Source: Flavobacteriaceae bacterium (GTDB taxonomy: Bacteria > Bacteroidota > Bacteroidia > Flavobacteriales > Flavobacteriaceae). Taken from it: a stretch of DNA of 13,999 nt. The notes under the pieces were generated by a model that ran no database searches, had not been told where the DNA came from, and worked only from the letters and a program-made list of their open reading frames with translations. Positions 8,478 through 13,981 of the stretch are shown here, piece after piece (the first letter of the stretch is position 1; the number at the start of each line of letters is the position of its first letter). The translations under genes were made by a program, and so were the position numbers. The DNA lies in assembly GCA_018672145.1 (NCBI GenBank), contig JABHGH010000141.1:1-13999 (forward strand). The letters are read 5' to 3'.

Positions 8478-8771
8478 TAGCGTAGAAATTGGCAGAATCT
8501 CAATTTTATTTTAGATTATAAGAACAGTTTGTGAGTGAATTAAAACAAACAGAATGTTTGTGTGTGTTACGACACACAATTAAATAATAAAACACTGACT
8601 ATCAACAATATATATTTAAATATCATGTGTTTTGGCAATTTTATTTATATAAACGTAATAAGGAAGTTATTCATTTTGATATGCCTAAAAAGAGGAACTT
8701 ATCTTCGATAAGTTGCCAATAAAGTGGTGATTTTGTAAAAAAATGTGTATTTTTAATAAAAATTATTAATC
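8478..8771. other. AT-rich intergenic spacer with two dyads
   Basis: No credible gene is seen here. It holds a dyad with arms TTGTGTGT (8558-8565) and ACACACAA (8572-8579), and a perfect hairpin at 8696-8714. TTGGCAA (8632-8638) and TTGCCAA (8713-8719) form a wider inverted pair. A box one base from the -7 consensus, TGATTTTG (8728-8735), could drive the gene at 8772. Neither dyad is followed by a clear T-run on the plus strand, so a terminator role after the oxidoreductase gene is uncertain. Confidence 0.5.
8696..8714. promoter_or_regulatory. Perfect dyad upstream of the 64-residue protein gene
   Basis: AACTTATC (8696-8703) and GATAAGTT (8707-8714) are exact reverse complements separated by TTC. 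The dyad lies about 60 bases upstream of the start at 8772 and just ahead of a weak -7-like box. It could be an operator or an RNA hairpin. The symmetry is directly visible; the function is a guess. Confidence 0.35.
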
Positions 8772-8966
8772 ATGGCTTATTCATTTGAAAACAGTAAAGG
8801 AAAAACGTATTACTTACACACTAAAGACGTAACACTCAAAGGTGGAAGAAATCAGACAATTTATTATTTTGCCAAAGATCAGCGCGACAATGCGTGTGAT
8901 TTACCAGCAGGTAAGAAAGTTGTTGAAAATGAAAGAACAGGACTACCTTTTGTAAAGTCTGTGTAA
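8772..8966 (+). CDS. Small conserved-looking protein of unknown function (64 residues)
   Basis: Short soluble basic protein, beginning MAYSFENSKGKTYYLH and ending in RTGLPFVKSV. It resembles, from memory, a family of roughly 60-residue bacterial proteins with the pattern KTYYLH...IYYFAKD...LPAG-(K/Y)-KVVEN-RTGLP, for which I know no established function. There is one cysteine (in the NACDLP stretch), no signal peptide and no membrane segment. It stands alone between an AT-rich spacer and a strong terminator, which points to a monocistronic, probably well-expressed gene. The pattern of aromatic residues and turns suggests a small beta-rich fold. The start is the only ATG before the conserved block. 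Confidence that it is a real gene comes from the family resemblance plus the dedicated terminator. Confidence 0.8.
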   Translation: MAYSFENSKGKTYYLHTKDVTLKGGRNQTIYYFAKDQRDNACDLPAGKKVVENERTGLPFVKSV

Positions 8967-8988
8967 TACATACGTCTTCTTAAAAATC

Positions 8989-9015
8989 AAAAACCCCGCT
9001 CATGCGGGGTTTTTT
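8989..9015. terminator. Bidirectional intrinsic terminator
   Basis: An 11-bp perfect stem (AAAAACCCCGC at 8989-8999, GCGGGGTTTTT at 9004-9014) with loop TCAT, T-rich on the right and A-rich on the left. It ends the 64-residue gene from the left and, read on the minus strand, the convergent membrane protein gene whose stop is only 16 bases away. Confidence 0.93.
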
Positions 9016-9030
9016 ATTAGCACTACTGTG

Positions 9031-9300
9031 TCAACGCTTATATACAGCACTTGCCATGATACCTGCAATGGAGTATGTCACTACCCAAAACAAGGCATCT
9101 ATTATATGTGCTGTATGAGTCATTCGAAATTCTGTTCCATACATTACTAATCCAATTCCGGCGCCAAAAAATAATCCGATAAGGACACCAAATCGTATGC
9201 CATTGGACAAACTGTATTCGTCCTTACTCCAACCTTCATAGATCGTTGAAAATAGGTAGGCCATTATCACACAGCCAACAGTTACGGCCCATAATATCAT
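9031..9300 (-). CDS. Small integral membrane protein, function unknown (89 residues)
   Basis: Three hydrophobic helices are visible at about 2-20, 35-54 and 66-86, separated by a short polar loop (YEGWSKDEYS) and a TEFRMTHT loop. The stretch GIRFGVLIGLFFGAGIGLVMY resembles, from memory, small bacterial membrane proteins carrying an EGIRFGLLIG motif, often about 140 residues with an extra N-terminal helix. This one may be a short family member. The upstream frame stays open briefly but has no in-frame ATG before a TAG, and GAGGAAACGAG directly before the ATG gives a Shine-Dalgarno-like site, so the start at 9300 is favoured. A minus-strand -7 box at 9405-9412 would give a leader of about 100 bases. 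It is convergent with the 64-residue gene and divergent from the isoprenoid operon. Confidence 0.75.
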   Translation of the reverse strand: MILWAVTVGCVIMAYLFSTIYEGWSKDEYSLSNGIRFGVLIGLFFGAGIGLVMYGTEFRMTHTAHIIDALFWVVTYSIAGIMASAVYKR

Positions 9301-9404
9301 CTCGTTTCCTCGGGAAACATCATTGATTATTTGATTTTCTAAGAATTTTTTAGCAATAAACTAATAGAAAATCCAAGGGAAAAAGTATATAACAACAAAG
9401 GTTG

Positions 9405-9412
9405 CAAAAGTA
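9405..9412 (-). promoter_or_regulatory. -7 promoter box for the small membrane protein gene
   Basis: Read on the minus strand this is TACTTTTG followed by C, an exact match to TAnnTTTG. It lies about 105 bases upstream of the ATG at 9300, within the divergent spacer shared with the mvaD promoter. No convincing -33 element was found. Confidence 0.45.
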
Positions 9413-9544
9413 GATATGTTTCGAGATTTGCTAAACATGATTATATATAATATTGATTAAACAATTCAATATGATAAATTTTTAGTTTTATATAGATTTG
9501 TAAGGGTTTGTTACATTGAAATGAGTTACTTTAAATAACCATGT

Positions 9545-9552
9545 TATCTTTG
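9545..9552 (+). promoter_or_regulatory. -7 promoter box in front of the isoprenoid operon
   Basis: TATCTTTG matches TAnnTTTG and is followed by C, as is common. The ATG at 9554 is only one base after the box and would lie upstream of a normal transcription start, whereas the second ATG at 9560 is seven bases after it. The box therefore favours 9560 as the mvaD start. A TTG at 9516-9518 is rather far away to be the -33 element. Confidence 0.6.
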
Positions 9553-9559
9553 CATGACT

Positions 9560-10642
9560 ATGGGATATGATTTTCGGTTTACGCATTTTGAGCATGATCA
9601 TTTGATTACTGCTTTTACAACAAGTTGGTCAGCGCCAAGCAACATTGCTTTGGTCAAGTATTGGGGTAAAAAAGAGGTGCAAATCCCTTGTAATCCCTCT
9701 GTTAGCTTTACCCTTCGAGAGTGCAGGACGCAGACAACCATTCAATTTGATTTGCAATCGTCTAAAAAAGAAGAAATCCTTTTTTCAATCCAATATGAAG
9801 GGCAACCAGCCCCTTCTTTTGCGCCAAAAATCACTGAATTTTTGAAACGTATAAAACCATACGTACCATTTCTTACTCATTATCATTTGACGATAGATAC
9901 TTGCAACACCTTTCCTCATAGTAGTGGTATAGCATCATCGGCATCATCAATGGCTGCTCTTGCTGCGGGTATCGTTGCTTTAGAAGAAAAACTAAACCCT
10001 TCCTTAACAAAAGAAGAACAAACAAATAAATGTTCGTTTTTAGCCCGTTTAGGTTCAGGAAGTGCAGCTCGAAGTGTGGAAGGGCCAATTATTCTTTGGG
10101 GGAACCATCCAGAAAGCCCAAATAGCTCAGACCTTTTTGGCGTAAAACTGGCGGTCTATGACAACGTTTTTGCTTCCTACCACGATACCGTTTTACTCGT
10201 TGATCAGGGGCAAAAAATAGTAAGCAGCACGGTTGGTCACAATTTGATGCACAACCATCTCTACGCAGCCACCAGATTTGAACAAGCTCGAGAAAATTAT
10301 TCTCAACTGTTAAAGATTTTTTCGAAAGGTGACTTAGTTGCTTTTGTTGACTTGGTAGAGCAAGAAGCACTTAGCTTACACGCAATGATGTTAACTTCTT
10401 CACCCTCCTATCTCTTGATGCAACCCAACACCTTGCGCATCATTGAAGAGGTTAGATCTTTTCGAAAAAAGTCAGGCCTACACCTTGCGTTCACCTTAGA
10501 TGCTGGTGCGAACGTTCATTTGCTTTACCCAGATGCTGAAGCTGAAAAAACGCGAAGATTTATAGAGAAAAATTTACGTCAATATTGCCAAGATAATGCA
10601 TTGATTCATGATCGGGTTGGTATGGGAATAAAAAATACGTAG
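9560..10642 (+). CDS. mvaD: Diphosphomevalonate decarboxylase (mevalonate pathway)
   Basis: ATP-dependent decarboxylase converting diphosphomevalonate to isopentenyl diphosphate in the cytoplasm; member of the GHMP superfamily. Residues below are numbered from the ATG at 9560 (360 aa). SNIALVKYWGKK (27-38) carries the family lysine. The phosphate-binding loop PHSSGIASSASS is at 119-130. LARLGSGSAARS (161-172) includes the arginine and serines of the active site, and TLDAGANVHLL (312-322) the catalytic aspartate, so the enzyme looks intact. The 6-base earlier ATG at 9554 is an alternative start, disfavoured by the promoter position. The mevalonate kinase gene follows after 9 bases. A phosphomevalonate decarboxylase specificity cannot be strictly excluded by eye. 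Confidence 0.93.
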   Translation: MGYDFRFTHFEHDHLITAFTTSWSAPSNIALVKYWGKKEVQIPCNPSVSFTLRECRTQTTIQFDLQSSKKEEILFSIQYEGQPAPSFAPKITEFLKRIKPYVPFLTHYHLTIDTCNTFPHSSGIASSASSMAALAAGIVALEEKLNPSLTKEEQTNKCSFLARLGSGSAARSVEGPIILWGNHPESPNSSDLFGVKLAVYDNVFASYHDTVLLVDQGQKIVSSTVGHNLMHNHLYAATRFEQARENYSQLLKIFSKGDLVAFVDLVEQEALSLHAMMLTSSPSYLLMQPNTLRIIEEVRSFRKKSGLHLAFTLDAGANVHLLYPDAEAEKTRRFIEKNLRQYCQDNALIHDRVGMGIKNT

Positions 10643-10651
10643 ATTTATATC

Positions 10652-11581
10652 GTGAAAGGTCCGTTGTTTTACGCTAAAATTTTACTCTTCGGAGAATATG
10701 GCATTATTAAAGATGCTAAAGGACTTTCTATTCCTTACAATTTTTACAAAGGTGCGCTCAAAATCACAGACACAGACACTGACCAAGCCCGTCATTCGAA
10801 TAACAAACTGAATGAATTTGCTGATTATCTCCAAGAACTGGACGCTGATTTGGTCAAATTTAATTTGAAACAGTTTCGGACAGATTTAGCAAACGGACTT
10901 TATTTTGATAGTAGTATTCCACAAGGGTATGGCATAGGAAGCAGTGGTGCTTTGGTAGCAGCGATTTACGACCGTTATGCACATGATAAAATCACAATAC
11001 TAGAAAATCTTACACGTGACAAACTATTGTCATTAAAAAAGATTTTTGGTCAGATGGAATCCTTCTTTCATGGAAAATCATCTGGTCTTGACCCATTGAA
11101 CAGCTTTTTGAGTCTTCCTATTTTGATTCACTCAAAAGATAACCTTGAGCCTACGGGGATTCCATCTCAGCCTCAAAGTGGAAATGGCGCAGTTTTTTTA
11201 CTGGATAGCGGGATGATGGGAGAAACCGCTCCAATGGTCAATAAATTCATGCAAAACATGGAGTCTCCTGTTTTTCGAAAAATGATTAAAGAACAGTTTA
11301 TTTCTTACTCAGATAATTGCGTTGATCATTTTTTGAGTGGAGACATCAAATCATTGTTTGGAGACTTAAGGCGGCTTTCAAAGATCGTTTTGACTCATTT
11401 TAAACCGATGATCCCTAAAAAGTTCCATTCACTCTGGAAAAAAGGAATTGACACAAATGCATATTATTTAAAGCTTTGTGGATCTGGGGGTGGCGGATAC
11501 ATACTTGGCTTCACACAGGACATTGCCAAAGCTCAATCGGTGCTCAAAGAACACCGGTTAGAAGTCGTTTACACCTTCTAA
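10652..11581 (+). CDS. mvk: Mevalonate kinase-like GHMP kinase
   Basis: 309-residue GHMP kinase, most likely phosphorylating mevalonate with ATP. Motif 1 is AKILLFGEYGIIKDAKG (8-24), motif 2 is GYGIGSSGAL (92-101), the putative catalytic aspartate is in SGLDPL (Asp147), and motif 3 is LCGSGGGGY (275-283). The start is GTG at 10652, nine bases after the mvaD stop, and gives the usual short N terminus MKGPLFYAKI seen in flavobacterial homologues. It is shorter than eukaryotic mevalonate kinase (about 395 residues), as is usual in this clade. It is in one operon with mvaD and the prenyltransferase. Phosphomevalonate kinase, needed between the two enzymes, is not in this window. Substrate assignment relies on context and resemblance. 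Confidence 0.88.
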   Translation: MKGPLFYAKILLFGEYGIIKDAKGLSIPYNFYKGALKITDTDTDQARHSNNKLNEFADYLQELDADLVKFNLKQFRTDLANGLYFDSSIPQGYGIGSSGALVAAIYDRYAHDKITILENLTRDKLLSLKKIFGQMESFFHGKSSGLDPLNSFLSLPILIHSKDNLEPTGIPSQPQSGNGAVFLLDSGMMGETAPMVNKFMQNMESPVFRKMIKEQFISYSDNCVDHFLSGDIKSLFGDLRRLSKIVLTHFKPMIPKKFHSLWKKGIDTNAYYLKLCGSGGGGYILGFTQDIAKAQSVLKEHRLEVVYTF

Positions 11582-11592
11582 TACGTTTTATT

Positions 11593-12474
11593 TTGCTTTT
11601 CAAAAACCATCTCTTTGTAAAGCTAATCAGTTTGTTGTCGCTGATAAGAGGCCAAAATCTAATGGTATTGCTGGTTGCACAACTTCTTTCCTCAGCCTTT
11701 ATTTTTGCATCAGTATCGAATCCTCTAGAGATATTTTTTGACCTTAACCTTTGGATGATTATACTAGCGACTTCCGTTTCGGTAGCGGCTGGATATATAC
11801 TCAATGCATTTTTCGATCAAGAGAAAGATTTGATCAACCGTCCACATAAAACACTTCTCGAGCAAAATCTTTCAGAACGTACCAAGTTGATTAGTTACAT
11901 TATTTTCAACGTTATTGCTTTACTTATCGCAAGTTATGTCTCTCAGCGTTCTGTCATTTTCTTTTGTGTTTATATTGGTAGTATGGCATTTTACTCCGCT
12001 TTTCTAAAACGATACCTATTTATGGGGAACCTTGGTTCTGCTACGTTAACTGTTTTGCCTTTTTTCGCCATCACGGTATATTATAAAAACTTTACGCTAG
12101 AGATTTTTACACTGGCAGCTTTTTTGATGTTATTACTTTCGATCAAAGAATTGATGAAAGACCTTTGTAATCTGAAAGGAGACCTCACTAATAATTATAA
12201 AACAATACCCACGGCTTTTGGTGAAAACATCACAAAATGGTTGATTACGTTGTTGATTATGTTTTGTCATGGTGTTGTTATACTTCTGTATTTCTTTTTC
12301 ACTCTCAACAGTATGCTCTACTATTTCCTATTCAGTTTGATCCTTTTGCTCGTTTTCGGACTTTTTATATGGAGGTCTTCTATGAATAATCACATGGCAA
12401 TGATTTTATTGGGTATTAAATTTCTCATTGTCTTAGGAATATTCTCTCTCCCTTTGTTGAGAATCCCAATGTAG
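11593..12474 (+). CDS. UbiA-family prenyltransferase
   Basis: Integral membrane aromatic/lipid prenyltransferase, transferring a prenyl chain from its diphosphate to an acceptor. Eight or so hydrophobic helices span the protein. Numbered from TTG at 11593 (293 aa), the first magnesium/diphosphate motif is NAFFDQEKD (71-79, N-x3-D-x3-D) followed by INRPHK, and the second is KDLCNLKGD (189-197) followed by NNYKTIP. The frame is open into the kinase gene, but that overlap is artefactual: LFVKLISLLSLIRGQNL is the normal family N terminus. TTG 11593, 11 bases after the kinase stop, is therefore preferred; the first ATG (11662) would cut helix 1. Similar flavobacterial proteins are labelled geranylgeranylglycerol-phosphate geranylgeranyltransferase, but the acceptor is unproved. 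Placement behind the mevalonate genes fits use of their product. Confidence 0.86.
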   Translation: MLFKNHLFVKLISLLSLIRGQNLMVLLVAQLLSSAFIFASVSNPLEIFFDLNLWMIILATSVSVAAGYILNAFFDQEKDLINRPHKTLLEQNLSERTKLISYIIFNVIALLIASYVSQRSVIFFCVYIGSMAFYSAFLKRYLFMGNLGSATLTVLPFFAITVYYKNFTLEIFTLAAFLMLLLSIKELMKDLCNLKGDLTNNYKTIPTAFGENITKWLITLLIMFCHGVVILLYFFFTLNSMLYYFLFSLILLLVFGLFIWRSSMNNHMAMILLGIKFLIVLGIFSLPLLRIPM

Positions 12475-12488
12475 TTGTCATACCTTTG
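12457..12488 (+). promoter_or_regulatory. Promoter of the pseudouridine synthase gene
   Basis: The -7 box TACCTTTG at 12481-12488 is followed by C, with a candidate -33 TTG at 12457-12459, 21 bases upstream, inside the accepted spacing range. The -33 part overlaps the end of the prenyltransferase gene. Only four bases separate the box from the ATG at 12493, so the mRNA is probably leaderless or nearly so. Confidence 0.65.
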
Positions 12489-12492
12489 CGGC

Positions 12493-13242
12493 ATGAATAA
12501 CAAAAAACAATCGAGGAAGAAGTCTGCCAGCAAAGACACAGTCCGTCTGAATAAGTACATCGCTCATGCAGGTATTTGTTCGCGTAGAGAAGCGGATATG
12601 CACATTGGTTTGGGCGTTGTTAAAGTCAATAACAAAGTGGTTACTGAACTCGGTTTTCAGGTAAAAGATGGCGATGTGGTTCATTTTGACGACAAACGAA
12701 TCACGCCAGAAAAAAAGGCATATATATTGTTGAACAAGCCCAAAGGGTTTATTACCACAGCTAAAGATGAACGCGGTCGAAAAACAGTGATGGATCTTGT
12801 TGCCAAAGCCACCCCATCACGAATTGTACCTGTTGGACGCTTAGACCGCCCAACCACGGGTTTATTAATGTTTACAAATGATGGCGATTTAGCAAAGAAA
12901 CTTACTCATCCATCCTCGATGGTGAAAAAGCTTTACCATGTAGTTCTTACCGCAAGTCTAAAACCGCATGATCTTGCAGAAATCAGAAGAGGTCTTACCT
13001 TGGATGATGGTCCTGTCAAAGTTGATCAAGTGAGTTATGTGCACGGAGCGAGTAAACGTGAAATTGGTCTGGAGATTCACTCTGGAAAAAACCGAATTGT
13101 TCGCCGTATCTTCGAACACCTTGGCTATGAGGTTGTTAGTCTTGATCGGGTGATGTTTGCGGGACTTACCAAGAAAGACTTACCACGAGGCACTTGGCGT
13201 CATTTGTCTTCGCAAGAGATTGGATTTTTAAAAATGTTTTAA
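12493..13242 (+). CDS. rluB: 23S rRNA pseudouridine synthase, RluB/RsuA family
   Basis: 249-residue RNA-modifying enzyme converting a specific rRNA uridine to pseudouridine. It has a lysine-rich N-terminal tail (1-14), an S4 RNA-binding domain (about 16-75, with LNKYIAHAGICSRREAD), then the catalytic domain. LLNKPKGFITT (79-89) is followed by the signature GRLDRPTTGLL (115-125), where Asp118 is the catalytic nucleophile, then TNDGDLAKKLTHP and the late IHSGKNRIVRRIFEHLGY motif. A TTG at 12475 in the same frame could extend it by six residues, but a promoter box occupies that stretch, so ATG 12493 is chosen. RluB (23S) is preferred to RsuA (16S) by overall pattern, though the rRNA target is not certain. 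Its stop abuts a minus-strand terminator. Confidence 0.88.
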   Translation: MNNKKQSRKKSASKDTVRLNKYIAHAGICSRREADMHIGLGVVKVNNKVVTELGFQVKDGDVVHFDDKRITPEKKAYILLNKPKGFITTAKDERGRKTVMDLVAKATPSRIVPVGRLDRPTTGLLMFTNDGDLAKKLTHPSSMVKKLYHVVLTASLKPHDLAEIRRGLTLDDGPVKVDQVSYVHGASKREIGLEIHSGKNRIVRRIFEHLGYEVVSLDRVMFAGLTKKDLPRGTWRHLSSQEIGFLKMF

Positions 13243-13277
13243 AAAAAACCCCCAAGTTAGTTTACTAACTCGGGGTT
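13241..13277 (-). terminator. Minus-strand intrinsic terminator, element copy 1
   Basis: Read leftwards, AACCCCGAGTTAG (13277-13265) pairs with the segment 13260-13247 around loop TAAA, with one bulged G, and ends in eight T. One pair is G-U in the minus RNA but would be an A-C mismatch in plus RNA, and the T-run exists only on the minus strand. It therefore ends leftward transcription right at the rluB stop codon. Confidence 0.75.
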
Positions 13278-13318
13278 GTGGCACCTCCAGTAATAAAACC
13301 ATTAAATATTTTACTGAT
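13276..13318 (-). repeat. Diverged repeat element, copy 1
   Basis: 43-base segment that aligns without gaps to 13621-13663 with about 33 identities by my count. Plus-strand core GTGGCACCTCCAGTA; on the minus strand this reads TACTGGAGGTGCCAC and runs directly into the terminator. A minus-strand ATG at 13302-13300 opens a 24-codon frame beginning MVLLLEVPQ. It could be a small RNA, a leader peptide or a relic of a tRNA 3' end; the sequence alone does not decide. Confidence 0.6.
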
Positions 13319-13340
13319 TATCAGTTAGTTACAAAATATA

Positions 13341-13359
13341 TGGTACACATTGTGTACCA
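13341..13359. promoter_or_regulatory. Perfect inverted repeat TGGTACAC/GTGTACCA
   Basis: Eight-base arms (13341-13348 and 13352-13359) are exact reverse complements around ATT, typical in size for a dimeric regulator site. It lies just outside element copy 1 on its minus-strand upstream side, so an operator for that transcript is conceivable. It belongs to the unusual GTAC-rich set in this region. Confidence 0.4.
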
Positions 13360-13580
13360 CGACAAAATTCATATGTAAAAGTTAAATGATGAAGAGTACT
13401 ATTTGGAAGAGTTAGAGAAAACTTTACCCTTGTAGTTCAGGACAAGAATTGTTGCAGATATGACAACCCATAGTGAACCCTCTAAAAAACTTTCGTAAAT
13501 AAAAATATATTTAATTATTTGTTATACAATACATTAAGATACTGGTTTGATTCCAAAAAACTATTAAAAATCACGAAAAT

Positions 13581-13620
13581 AAAAAAACCCCAACTAATTG
13601 ACTAACAAGTAGTTAAGGTT
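13581..13620 (-). terminator. Minus-strand intrinsic terminator, element copy 2
   Basis: Read leftwards, AACCTTAACTA (13620-13610) pairs with TAGTTGGGGTT (13596-13586) across an 11-pair stem with two adjacent U-G wobbles and a 13-base loop, followed by a T-run (13587-13581). In plus-strand RNA the wobbles become C-A mismatches, so the structure is a minus-strand one. Confidence 0.72.
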
Positions 13621-13663
13621 TTGTGGTACCTCCAGTACCAATACCATATTATTATATACTGAT
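13621..13663 (-). repeat. Diverged repeat element, copy 2
   Basis: Partner of 13276-13318, offset by exactly 345 bases and in the same orientation. Plus-strand core GTGGTACCTCCAGTACC. The minus strand reads GGTACTGGAGGTACC, itself a small hairpin (GGTAC/GTACC). A minus-strand ATG at 13647-13645 opens a 17-codon frame beginning MVLVLEVPQ. A third, weaker match, GTACCTCTAGGGTACT, lies at about 13711-13726. Confidence 0.6.
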
Positions 13664-13696
13664 ATCCAATAATTTATAATAAATAATAGCACCCTT

Positions 13697-13760
13697 GGGT
13701 ACTAAATTAAGTACCTCTAGGGTACTATCAAAAGTTTATGGGTACTAAAATAGGGTACTA
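13697..13760 (+). repeat. GGGTACTA direct-repeat cluster
   Basis: GGGTACTA occurs at 13697, 13720, 13740 and 13753 on the plus strand, with an inverted AGTACC at 13710-13715 between the first two copies and an inverted AGTACCC further on at 13929-13935. Start-to-start spacings are 23, 20 and 13 bases, so they are not a regular tandem array. They resemble multiple binding sites for one protein or loose iterons. No replication initiator gene is in the window. Confidence 0.55.
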
Positions 13761-13938
13761 ACAACCTCTGTTAGATCTGGCAGAAGTTATTTTCATCCTT
13801 TTTCTCACATTTCTTTACGTTTTCTAAAGTTTCTAATACTTATATATAGAACCAATTGTTCTACTGAGTTGTAGATTACTTTAAGAAATACTTAATCTAC
13901 CGAGATACTACACCTGACACATGGGGGAAGTACCCAAT

Positions 13939-13981
13939 AATGACCAACACTCACCGATAGGTAAAACCAGTCATTAGTGTT
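13939..13981. other. Possible pseudoknot-forming segment
   Basis: AATGAC (13939-13944) can pair with GTCATT (13970-13975), and AACACT (13946-13951) with AGTGTT (13976-13981); the order is interleaved, as in a pseudoknot. A small hairpin ACC-GATA-GGT (13953-13962) lies inside. The complementarities are visible; an RNA from this place and its fold are inference. Confidence 0.3.

Noticed and set aside
8558..8579. The TTGTGTGT/ACACACAA dyad as terminator of the oxidoreductase gene
   Set aside because: It is not followed by a T-run and its stem is GC-poor, so I did not call it a terminator.
9873..10370. Two minus-strand open frames of 71 and 93 codons opposite mvaD
   Set aside because: They mirror the codon pattern of the strongly conserved mvaD gene and show no recognisable domain or start signals.
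11476..11592. N-terminal extension of the prenyltransferase overlapping the kinase gene
   Set aside because: The overlap lies in the conserved CGSGGGGY end of the kinase, and the family N terminus starts after the kinase stop.
12475..12492. TTG start six codons upstream for the pseudouridine synthase
   Set aside because: This stretch is the -7 promoter box; the ATG at 12493 is the natural start.
13544..13554. GGTTTGATTCC, resembling a tRNA T-arm, and a TAGTTCAGG stretch near 13432
   Set aside because: No acceptor stem, D-arm or anticodon arm can be assembled around them, and the orientation differs from the repeat cores; treated as chance or very old debris.
13697..13760. The GGGTACTA repeats as a CRISPR array or plasmid origin
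   Set aside because: Units are only eight bases with irregular 13-23 base spacing and no cas or initiator gene is present; kept only as a site cluster.
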